From NCBI RefSeq assembly GCF_018139145.2, contig NC_059500.1, forward strand, positions 37,181,437-37,245,436: 64,000 nt of DNA, in the 5' to 3' direction. The translations under genes were made by a program, and so were the position numbers. Under the pieces are notes generated by a model that had not been told where the DNA came from, did not search any database, and saw only the letters and a program-made list of their open reading frames with translations. The stretch is from Gymnogyps californianus. Taxonomy: Eukaryota; Chordata; Aves; Accipitriformes; Cathartidae. This document shows positions 51,801 to 62,159 of the stretch, in pieces (the stretch's first letter is position 1; each line of letters begins with the position of its first letter).

Positions 51801-54189
51801 ACATTAAACAAAAAATGAGAGAATTACTTCAAATATCAGATATAAATCTCTGAGAAAAGAGAAGTCTAAAAGCATACAACTTCCCTCCTACAAATAGGAA
51901 ACAATATTGCCATAAGTAACACAAAGAAATATAAAGGAATGAAAGACTGGAAGTATATAAGTAAATTAAAAAATTATTTGAACTAAAATTATGTGAAACT
52001 TTAACTTTCTCCATAAATTTTGTAAAAGTATATTGTGTGTGTGGGAAAAATACCTACAGGGTATTTAGAGGGAAAACTTACAATCAAGAAAAAAAAAAAA
52101 GACTCTTTATTTTCCTTTCTGGTATTTGGAAATTTTAGTTCTTTACATTGAGGGGAAAAACAAAACCAAAATTTATTGTTTCAAAAAGTCTCCCAAATTT
52201 ACATTTCTTAAGTATCTGAAAATACATTAACTTTGATATGTGGCAGTTTTAAGGAGTGCTGGAGGGGAAAAAACCCTGGCTACTGAAAAATAATCCTTAC
52301 AGTTTACACAGCAGCTGTCGCTTCACATGATACACAGCCCACACTTTCACAGCACAATGACATGCAATAATAACTGTGTAAACTAGTAAATCCTAGAAGC
52401 ATTTTGACATAAAATTCTCAGACTGTGGTTTGCTGAAGAGGAAGATAGAGTTCAACTTGACCTTTCAGTGACTTATACAATATTATACTTGAATCTTTCC
52501 AGACACTGGAGTCTTTCATGATAGAATATGATTTAGCAAATGTGAAGGGAAAAACCTAAACATATATGTATATATTAAGACAAACAGAGCTTTTTCAAAC
52601 ATATATCTTAAGGTTTTACCATTTATGAAGGAGTTTGCTTTTTTATCGCTTTTGAATACAAATTGGAAAAGCAACAGATTGAAAACTATTATGATGCTAA
52701 ATAATTAGCCATAAAAAGGCATGAACAAGACTAATTACTTACAATAGAAACAGAGAGAACATTAAAAGGAATCCTTTAATTTTTAATAAAACAATTAAAG
52801 GAACTACTGCTCCTCATATACTTATTTGTAATAATTGGTCCATGTCTCCTATATGCAATAATGAAAAGGTTGTATGTTACAAAGGTGGAACATGGAGATA
52901 GTTCAAGGTTGGCAATCAAATTAAAGAAAAATGATAGCACACCTGCATCATGAAAGATTTTTAACCTTTGGACAAGTACTAGGGTAGAATTGCATGGATT
53001 CTTCATTACTTAATTACTTCTGAGAGCTATAAATTGCATACCTATAAATGGTAATATGATAGAGCCCTTTTATACCAATAATTGATATAAAATGTGTTGG
53101 GCTCCAATCCAGGAAAACAGATTGCTTTCTTGCAGTACTCAGCTTGGAATGGTAGCAGATTTCCTCACCAAGGAAACAAACAAATAAAAATCATATGTGA
53201 AAGAGTTTAATTTGAAGAACAGAGCCCTTCCACTGTAGTTAAGCTTGACCACAAGGGGTGATAAAAATGCCTTGCAAGATATAACTACATCCCACGAAAG
53301 GAAAAGGAATAGATCTTAAAAAAATCAACAAAATAAAGATCATAAGAAAGCATAGAGAGATGTAACTGATACAGATTCTGATACTGGGATGCAACCTAAA
53401 AACACAGCCAAGTGACTGGAATTTGCCAGTTTTTTAAAAAAAAAAGGGGGGGGGAGCTATAAAACTGAACATATGTGAGGTACTGGGAAAATTAGCTCAA
53501 AGTTAAGAGCAAAAAGAGAGGACTTAGGGGAGAGGAGAAAAAAAGATAAACTGGGAAAAAAAACAACCAACAAAACAAAGCAAGCTACCTTTCTATTTAC
53601 AAGGCTTCTATTTCTCTGTTTCCCTTAACTTTTATTTGTGTACCATCTCTTTTTTCTTTTTTATCAGCTTGAATAACTATGACTCTACCAAGTTTCCACC
53701 CCCATCAATGTTTCAAACCATTGGCAATTAGATTTTGTTCAAATATAAACCAGGACAGAATCCTTCCATGTCTCTTGAAGGAGAGCTGAGGGAAGCACAA
53801 AGCCTGGATATTTCATCATTCTTCTTAGGCCTTGCTTAGTCTTCCACCAACATAAGGCTGACCTTGTCTTTACTGTTAAAAAGCCCTGAGGCTTGTACCT
53901 TGTAGGACAAATGTGCAAGAATCACCCAGTTAGAATTAGCTCCAAAAAGAAACATGAGCTCTGAGTGTTGCATTTTGATGTTTGAATTATATCTGAAGCC
54001 CAAAACAAAGAACTTAGAAATCTTCATCCAGCTGCTGAATTCCAGGGTCATTAAATCCATATTTGACCTTAAACTGGAGGCATCCACATTTCTGCTTCTT
54101 GACATGCCTGGAATTGCTATACTCTTGACTGTACAGAGAGAAACAGCATCCAACCTAAGTACCCTCACGTGAGCCCAGTGTGGTACTGG

Positions 54190-54779
54190 TGCTGTGGTGG
54201 GTTGGCCCCAGCCAGCATCCAGACACCCATCCAGCCTCTTCCTCACACCCCTCTCCCGGAGAACAGGGAGAAAAATAGAAAGAAGATGAAAAGTCTTGTG
54301 GATCAAGAGAATGACAGTTTAATAAAAAAAGGGAAAGCTGGATGTGCAACCAAAGCAAAAAGAGAAATTCATCCACTACTTCCCATCAGCGGGCAGATGT
54401 CCAGCCGCTTCTTGGAAAGCAGGGCCTCACCTCGTGTAACTATTGCTTGGGAAGACAGACGCTGTAACTCTGAATGTCATCCCTTCCTCCTCCTTTCTCT
54501 CAGATTTTATTGGTGAGCACGTCATATGGTATGGAATATCTCTTCAGTCAGGTGGGGTCAGCTGTGTCCCCTCCCAGCCTCTTGCCCACCCCCAGCCTGC
54601 TGACTTTTGTAGGGAAGCAAGGGGAGAAAGATTAGACACTGTGCAAGCCCCTTTCAGGAACCGGCAAAACACTGGTGTGTTATCATCACTGTTTAAGCCA
54701 CAAATGCAAAGCACGGCAGTATATGGGATGCTATGAATAAAGTTAATTTCTTGACTTCATTCCAGCCAGACCCAGTACA
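54190..54779 (+). mobile_element. LTR (LTR-E), avian endogenous retrovirus, ~600-bp type, no clear target duplication
   Basis: This 590-bp element starts TGCTGTGGTGGGTTGGCCCC, continues into the CCAGCCAGC block and ends CAGACCCAGTACA. It aligns by eye with LTR-F along its length, including CATCCACTACTTCCCATCAG versus CATTCACTACTTCTCATCCA, and carries the TGGTATGGAATATC block at 54527-54540 shared with LTR-C and LTR-F. The 5 bases on the left (ACTGG) and right (GAGGC) do not match, so the ends have mutated, been trimmed, or come from recombination. No internal viral sequence adjoins it. It appears older or more altered than LTR-C and LTR-F. Confidence 0.82.
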
Positions 54780-55459
54780 GAGGCCTGAAACGATGACCCA
54801 CAGTAATTCGCTCCTAACAAAATTCAGCTTTGTCTCACACTGTTTTAGGCATGGCTGATAATGATGATGAGGTCTAGCATTTAACACATCCAGCTTAGTC
54901 ATGAGGAAGAATCTAATGTTTTAAAAGCATGGAATAAAATACGGCATCTTCAAATGAATGCTCTAATTACCCTGTGCAATTGGAATGGTGCAGGGCAATT
55001 TCTTGCATATGCTTTCTGTTTTGGTCCCATTCTTTAGACTGCCAAGCTCCTTCTCCATCCTGTATACAATACCCTACAGACTGACACTTTTATTAGGAAG
55101 TATGAGCTTTATTAAGCAGCAGCAAAGGGAATTGAATCTGCATCTCCTGTTTTGTGTGTATACTGAAAGATACTGTCCTGGCTTGCATCTGAAGCATGGA
55201 TTGAATTGATGACGGAGGGCAAAAATAAAAAATCCAGGACACTTAATTTTCACCAGGGGTCAAAACCCTAAAAATTGTGTGTAGAAATATGCAATATTTT
55301 GAAGCTCTTTTCTGCGTCTTAGTTTTCAGGTCTTTAGTTTTACACAGAGTATATTTTGTTGAAGTTCAGATGAAAGGAGAACATTTTTTGGAAAGATAGT
55401 TGGTTTAATCTGTATTTTCATTCTTTTCTTTGATCTCAATAGAAAAAGAAACACCCTAA

Positions 55460-55474
55460 CCCCCCCCCCCCCCC
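55460..55474. repeat. C15 homopolymer
   Basis: Fifteen consecutive C residues in otherwise AT-rich DNA. The length is likely to be error-prone in sequencing. Confidence 0.9.
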
Positions 55475-57109
55475 AATTTCTTTTATATAATTAAAGATTT
55501 AAAATCAGCATCTTTCAGATGCTTTCTATTCAGGCGTTTTTACTATTTTGTAAGCCTTGACTGCTTCATTAAGATTTGAAAAAAGAATGATGGGAATGAA
55601 ACCATTTAAAATAATGGTTAAAGATTAGAAGCTAAAGGAACATTACTCACACAATGCTGCATGAAAGTGGGAGTGAAAGGTCTTTATACTTGGTCATCTC
55701 CTATTCTTAGCATCTGTAGCTATCCTAACCTAGTCATTAAAATGGAACTGTTTGGTAAGAAACTGATAAATTCTATTTATATTGCAACAAGTAAAGATTT
55801 TGGGGGAGGACTGGAATGTAAAAGATGGAAAGTGGAAACTAGATGTGCTTTTTAAAGGTATCTCAGAATTACTTTTTTTTTTTTAACCTGTAATTCAAGC
55901 AGTCTACAATGCATGTAAACATTTTTAATAGTGCAGTTGAGTTTATTTTAATTAAGGTCTCGTTATAGATAATTCTGAATTCATTAATAAGACAATAAAA
56001 TTCTGAAAAGAAAAAAATGGACAAAATGTGTTTTTAAATGATTTGTCATCTTGAAATTTGACAGTTTATAACCACTTGTATGTGAACCTCACTATTGGTA
56101 AAACATTTTGATTCAGATAAAGCAGTATTTTTCCTGAATAATTTCTGAGGTTTTCCAAATCTGTAAGAATTATCGTGGACTATGCAAATTACTTCCTGAC
56201 CAGTCTTAATAAGTTTAGAATTCATAACCCACATTTCTGAAAAATAAACTTTTGAATTACATATGCACAGAACATATGTAGAAGACTGTACACATTGCAT
56301 GGAAAATCTTGAACTAGGTAACCTGTTTTGAGCAAATAGGATGTTTTCATCCTAAAAGATGAGAGTATCAAAAAAGCAATTTGATCATTGGGGGAAAAAA
56401 AAAAAGCTAATTTCTTATTTATTTCATGCCATGTTGTACTTCTTGCAACAACAGTGACTGATACAACAATATTTATATAATTATGACACTCTGCTTATCA
56501 GAATTCCATAAGTGCGTATTTATACTCAAATTTTTATGCTCACTTACTGTATTTGCACATGGTGCCGTGAAAATTTTGCATGCAAATTAGACATGCAGTT
56601 GTGTATTTACCATTCTGTAAATCTATTCTTAGCTGCCATTGTATAAAATTAGATTGTTAGGATGCAAAAATACTAGTAGATGTACGTTCCACAGTGACAA
56701 AATTAGATACATATCTGGTTTTGGCAGCTGCTAGTCACTGTATATAAATGCTGCGATTAATTCCTTTTTGCTTTAGGCAATGTGCGTTGTATGCTGCTTG
56801 AGAAAGATTTCAATATCATGTTTATTTGCTGTTTGCAAATATAGCAACGTTTAGGGTATACATTCTTTTTAATATGCATTTCAGTAGCTTCTAAGTGGTA
56901 AATATGGCTAGCTCTTGACGAAGTATGGTAGTGCTGAAAGCAATTAGCTTTCTCTCCTCTGACCTCCCTTTTGGTAAATTATGTCACTGACCAACTGTGG
57001 TGGAGTTAGTTGTGCCTGCAAGGCTGTAGATTATTTTAGTGGGATCACAGGACACTGTCTCTGAGTCACTGTTTTCTTAGGACCTTGTTCTGACCTCTTG
57101 CATACTGTA

Positions 57110-57525
57110 AGCCTTCACCTCCCGCTCAGCAGTCCTGGCTTGATTGTACAGCTGGCCTGGGTGTAGTCCACCTGGGGCAAGCCCTCTCAGCCATCTGCAG
57201 GAGAGGATGAGCAGTGCTATCTGCTCTCCTTTGTGTAGTCAGGCTGTCATACTGTTACAAGCTGCCTTGTCCACAGGGTCGGTTGGAAGGAGAGAGCCTG
57301 AATGCAGATGGGGAACCCAAACTATTCTATGATTTGCCTCTGGCCACCCTTAGCCATCTGCTAGGATGCAGTTCCCACCTCCGTGTCCCCATGGACACCC
57401 ACCTGGGGAGGCAGCCACCTCCTGCCACTCCCAGTCTTCCAGAGCACTCATGTTAGGAAAACCCCGACTTCCTTCGACTCCCTCCTCAGGCCGCTCTCTG
57501 GGAATGCATCATAACCCCGGTAACT
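57110..57525. other. GC-richer island of unknown nature
   Basis: About 400 bases are clearly richer in G and C than the surroundings and contain overlapping short open frames (57144-57332 and 57214-57456). I recognise neither a protein family nor a transposon. CpG dinucleotides are few, so it does not look like a CpG-island promoter. It may be an old repeat or an undetected exon, and the coding case is weak. Confidence 0.3.
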
Positions 57526-60500
57526 TCTGTGTTTACTAGATCAGTTTAAATATGTGCTCCTTGTTGCTAGTTTAATTTGTATGAATCTAGAGCTTTAGTT
57601 CAGGCACTGACTTTGGGCGGAAGCAAATCTTGTCACTGGGGTTTCATCAGGGGAGGATGAGAATGAAAACAGCTTCTGCCATAGCAGCATTTCAGATGAA
57701 ACGGGGTCTGGATAAAATCAGCACTGCTGTCTTCTGTAAAGCAGATATTTTGATGTATGAATGTATGGGATGGACAGAAACTTAAGGGAAAATAAAATAA
57801 AACCACTATATTCTTGTTTGGAATTCCATGTGTGGTAACTTGTCATAATATTATGAATAAAATAATGACATGGCTAAATGTAATGGTGTAATACCAAGGG
57901 CTAGTACAATCCATCTTAACAGTTTGAAGAAATTGCTGTAATGTCTCATGTCAAAAAAGCAGTGAAGTGTATCAGTGAACAGCTAATCCTGGCTCAACCT
58001 GACAAACTTCAGAGTATTATGGCAGGAAATATAAAGGAGATGCCTAGTGGTGGCCGAAGTTTAATAAGCAGTGTGCTTTGTTTCTATATTTAACACTAAA
58101 TAAGAAAGAAAAAAAGAAATAGCTATAATGATGGGAAAAGCAAAGCAAATAAGGAAAGGATAGTGGTTATTGGTTCTATAACACTTGAGATCTGAGAGTC
58201 TATACAAATTCTTTTGTATGAGATGCTCAAGGGTTTGCTTTTAAAAAAAAAATCTGTCTGATACAGTTCTTACACTGCTTTTTCTATCTTTATATGCAGT
58301 TTCCCTTGGTTTTCTCTCATTTGGATTTAAGTTACTTTGTGTCATAAACAAGGCAAAAACCATAAAGGAATGGATAAGCTTACCATTTTTATATAAAACA
58401 TCTGAATGTATCTTATTCCAGCTCTTATTCTCTGAAGTCTGTCTTACTTTTTGCAGACACTTGATTCTGTATAAAGACTTTTGTCCTTTGACTGAGCCAT
58501 AACATCATCTGAGATCCTGCTGTGTACATCCAAGCCAGTGATGGACTTTTGGGTCTGGAAATACGACCAGGTGTTTTTCCAGTTTCATTCTTTATAAGGA
58601 AGCAAGCAATTATACCAATATCTGTATTTACCATATGAGAAGGATTGTAACTTGCTCTTCATTTCTTCTGTATCCTTTTGTATCTATCTGACTTCATAAA
58701 ATTACAGTACGGTAAGCGGCCAGACAGTAACCAAAAGTAAGACTGTCCAGCACTGGAAATGGCGTGCCCCTTCCCATTTAGACATGAGGAAGCACCCAAT
58801 CAATAGATGGGCCAGTGGAGCTGCTGTCCCTCCACATCTTTTTGGGGAGGAGAGTAACTTGAGACTTAGCTGTTTCGCTGAAGATAGCACTAGACTTTTT
58901 TAGCAGGAGTCTGAATTGCCCTAGAAGGGAAAAATAGTCCTCTTGCATCATCTTATAGGATCCCACAGTTTGGCTCGTAGGCAAAACTACGCAAACATTT
59001 CAAACAAAAGGCCACTAATTGGTAGCAAATGTTACTTTATCCTGGAGCAAGTTCTAATGTTTGCTGGTCTTCCTTTTCAGATGAACCTCTCATCATATAA
59101 TAACCTCAGGGGTTGCAAACAGTCATGTTTCATGCAGCTGTAGCTTTCTGTGCTTGAACTATTTTGATTTTTAGAGAATAAAGGATAATGCACCGAACTA
59201 TCAATAGTAGGATATCTCTGAAAGGGAAAAAATACAAGGAGCAGATAGATAGCACAAACACTGAAAGAAGAAGTAGAACTGATATGGCCAGATTTTTCTA
59301 AACAAAATGCTTTGCAGAAGTCCTTCTCTTTTTTGAAAATAAATATGTGTCCCTATTTCTAGGCTTCTTGCCCTTCATTTTATGCAAAAGTGGGATTATA
59401 AATCCCACTAAATATCTTTAATACACAGATTCTCTAAGAAAAGTGTAGTGTGAATGTTGTTTACACCATATAAATAGAGTTCATGTCTCCTTTTCAGTAT
59501 TCTGCAGCTATAATTTCATTTGAGTTACTCTCTTTTGTCTTTGTCTAGTATTATGTCCCCCATATATGTTTTGGCAGGTTGAAGTGTTTGTTTATAAATG
59601 GAGTTGATGTACTTCTCAGGGAAAAAAGTTCTGCATTTCAGTTCAAAGGATTCTTAGACTATTAACATCTTTGCAGAGATAAAAGGGGTGGGTCTATTTA
59701 CTCATCAGTACTGAGGGGGGAACACATGAACAGTCCTGTATTGCAGGTGGGAGTTGTTTTGAATTTGGCAAGAATCCCATCTCCAAAATTTCTGGAACTG
59801 ACACAGAGGAAAGCTGGAAAACAAAAGCAAATACATAATATGTTTAAGTTCTAATGAAGAATAACTTAGAATCTTGGTACAACAAAAAAAGTTTGTACTA
59901 GTATTTTCTTGTCTTTACATGACACCATGTAATCATAGTAAACAGTACTGTAAAATTATTTTAGAATGGTAATGTATAACTTGTGTAACAGAATTTTCAT
60001 TTGAAGTTAGACACATGAAACCACTACTTCTCTAAAATAAACACAAATTACAAGAAACATAAGAAATACAGGTCATCAAAAAGGAACACTTGTGGTTTTG
60101 AAGAGTTTGTCTTTAAAATAAACCACCTGTCCTTGGTCCCTTCACCAGTTACACTTCAGGGCAGCCTCTCACAGCATCTCACCTACCCTGAACAAGCTGC
60201 TCTCCATAAATCCAAGGTCATCATTTTCCTACATGGCCTCCTCACACCTCTTGGTCAATGCAGCCAAAGCTTCTGTGAGCATTCATGACCCCCAGATGGC
60301 TCTACCTTGTTTATGAATCCAGGTTCAGGGCTGTTAAAATTTCCCCAGAAGAACCAGGACCTGCAAACATGGAAGCTGTTTCAGGATGATTAAAAAAGGC
60401 TTTGTCCAATTCCTCTTCATACAATAAAACAGTAAAATTAAAAACACCCAAAGAAATTCTAAATCTGCTGTACTATCATTCAGTGATAAAGTATTGTTAA

Positions 60501-60573
60501 AGAAATCATTGTCACCACTGAGAATGGTCTGAAAATATGGTCATTTAAATTGGACAGACATTAAAATGTTAGA

Positions 60574-60624
60574 GTGTGTATGTATATATATACACATACA
60601 TATATACACACACACACATATATA
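60574..60624. repeat. alternating purine-pyrimidine TG/TA/CA tract
   Basis: Fifty-one bases alternate strictly between purine and pyrimidine, built from GT, AT and AC dinucleotides, with TATATATATA and ACACACACACAC segments. It is a compound dinucleotide microsatellite with potential for Z-DNA or cruciform structure. Confidence 0.9.
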
Positions 60625-62008
60625 GTCACTTGAGTAACCAGTATTTTGTGGAAGGACTGAACCATACTCAGCATTGATCTGAACAATGCTGAATGACTCA
60701 ATGGCTTCCGTGGAACTGCAAATTGGCTCTGAAAATAGCCTCTAGGATGTTAAAGGGATGCCTGTAGCAAGCAATTCCCAATTCAGAAAGATGTTGCAGG
60801 CAAAGAAAAGCATCACTAACTTGAAGTTACTATACTATGACTCAGAACCTTTTCTGTATGCATTTCAAATATTTTCTACTGCTGCATCTTTGCATGTGAA
60901 GTAACCTCTAGGAGAGATTTTACTGAAAAAAAAAATAAAAAAATCCACACATATAATAAACGAGGAAAGTGTCTTTTCCTGTTTAAAAGAATGAAATGAA
61001 ACATCACTCTTGCAGGCTTCTTTCCAGCAGAGAAGCTCATTGCTGTATACATTTTTGTTCTTACTGTGGTGGTGAACTACTCCCAGTACCCGCAGAGAAT
61101 ATTTTCTTTAACCTCAGAGTGCTTGTAAAATGTGGAGAGCGAGGACATTGATGGATGAAGGTCTTTTGGAGGCTTGACATTCAGTTTGTGAGAAGCAGTG
61201 GAGAATGCGAGCAGACTGCTGCAAGGGAGGGCATGGGAGGAATTACTTGTTAGCCACAGCGCTGAGAGCTGTTTCGGAATCAGAAAGTTCATTCCAGAGT
61301 CCTAATCATGGATGAGAACAGAAAACCATAGAAATGAGACCTTGGCAATTTTAGCTGATACATCTTTCTGGCCAAAAGAGAGCTATCATCCTGTGAAAGC
61401 ATTTTTCGATAATTTAGTTTCTGCTGTTTTCTCTGACTAATGTTATACAGGTGTGCAGTTTTAAAGCAAAATGTTGGTCATCGTCAGCTAGAGTTAGGAT
61501 TACATAATTGCTTTGATTCTAATGCTGTGATTTTCAGACAACTATGACCTTGTTAAACTTTCATCTTTGGGAGCAAAATATTTCCAGGCGTCCTCTCAGC
61601 TTTCAAGCACATTCCTGAGAAAAGTTGTTCAGCTATATTTATCTGCTAGGAGATTAAGGGAAACGCTTTTTTCTGTAGGGGAAAGATAAATTCCTGTAAC
61701 TCTTATTTGGAGAGTATGATAGGGTAAAGGTAAAATTTATAAGGGGAATATCTGCCAAGAGCTTGCTTGCTCTTGTGACAAAAGAACCTTAACGTGTTAT
61801 GTCAGCTAACACAACATTCACCATAACTTTATGTGTAGGAATTAACCACTTTCAGTGAGATGGTGTGGGATGAGTAACACTTGCATGAGTTATCCCTGAA
61901 GTGCATGTTTAAATAAGTTTTTGAATAGAAAGTGCTGGTCATGTCTGGATGCAAAGAAAGTGCAGAGGAATAGAGTTAATCTTAGAAACTGAATTTTTCA
62001 GGCACTGT

Positions 62009-62033
62009 CATAGAATCATAGAATCATAGAATC
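62009..62033 (-). repeat. CR1 3' terminal octamer repeats
   Basis: Three tandem TCATAGAA units (ATTCTATGA-type on the element strand) mark the 3' end of the CR1. Such short direct repeats in place of a poly-A tail are characteristic of CR1. No obvious target duplication can be tested because the 5' end is outside the window. Confidence 0.92.
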
Positions 62034-62159
62034 GTTTGGATTGGAAGGTACCTTTAAAGGTCATCTAGTCCAACCCCCCTGCAATGAGCAGGGACATCTT
62101 CAACTAGATCAGGTTGCTCAGAGCCCTGTCCAACCTGACCTTGAATGTTTCCAGGGATG

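Larger units (their letters stand above)
39765..54189. other. AT-rich stretch without recognisable genes
   Basis: About 14 kb with no recognisable exon, RNA gene or transposon. It includes homopolymer runs (A20 at 43589-43608, T21 at 48229-48249, A12 at 52089-52100, A10-G9 at 53436-53454) and an AT-rich imperfect duplication at about 42769-42834. The segment 48715-48855 carries homeodomain and octamer-like motifs and is described separately. Confidence 0.55.
54780..62007. other. mostly AT-rich stretch without recognisable genes
   Basis: I see no recognisable exon, RNA gene or young transposon. It contains a C15 run at 55460-55474, a GC-richer island at about 57110-57525, and an alternating purine-pyrimidine tract at 60574-60624. 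A second GC-richer patch at about 60120-60400 has an open frame of about 55 codons ending in TGA that matches nothing I know. Confidence 0.55.

Noticed and set aside
53836..54306. 156-codon minus-strand open frame reaching into LTR-E
   Set aside because: It crosses the LTR boundary and shows no family resemblance, so it is a chance frame.
60120..60400. GC-richer patch with a roughly 55-codon open frame, considered as an exon or retrogene
   Set aside because: The peptide resembles no family I know, all frames are closed soon after, and no convincing splice sites bound it.
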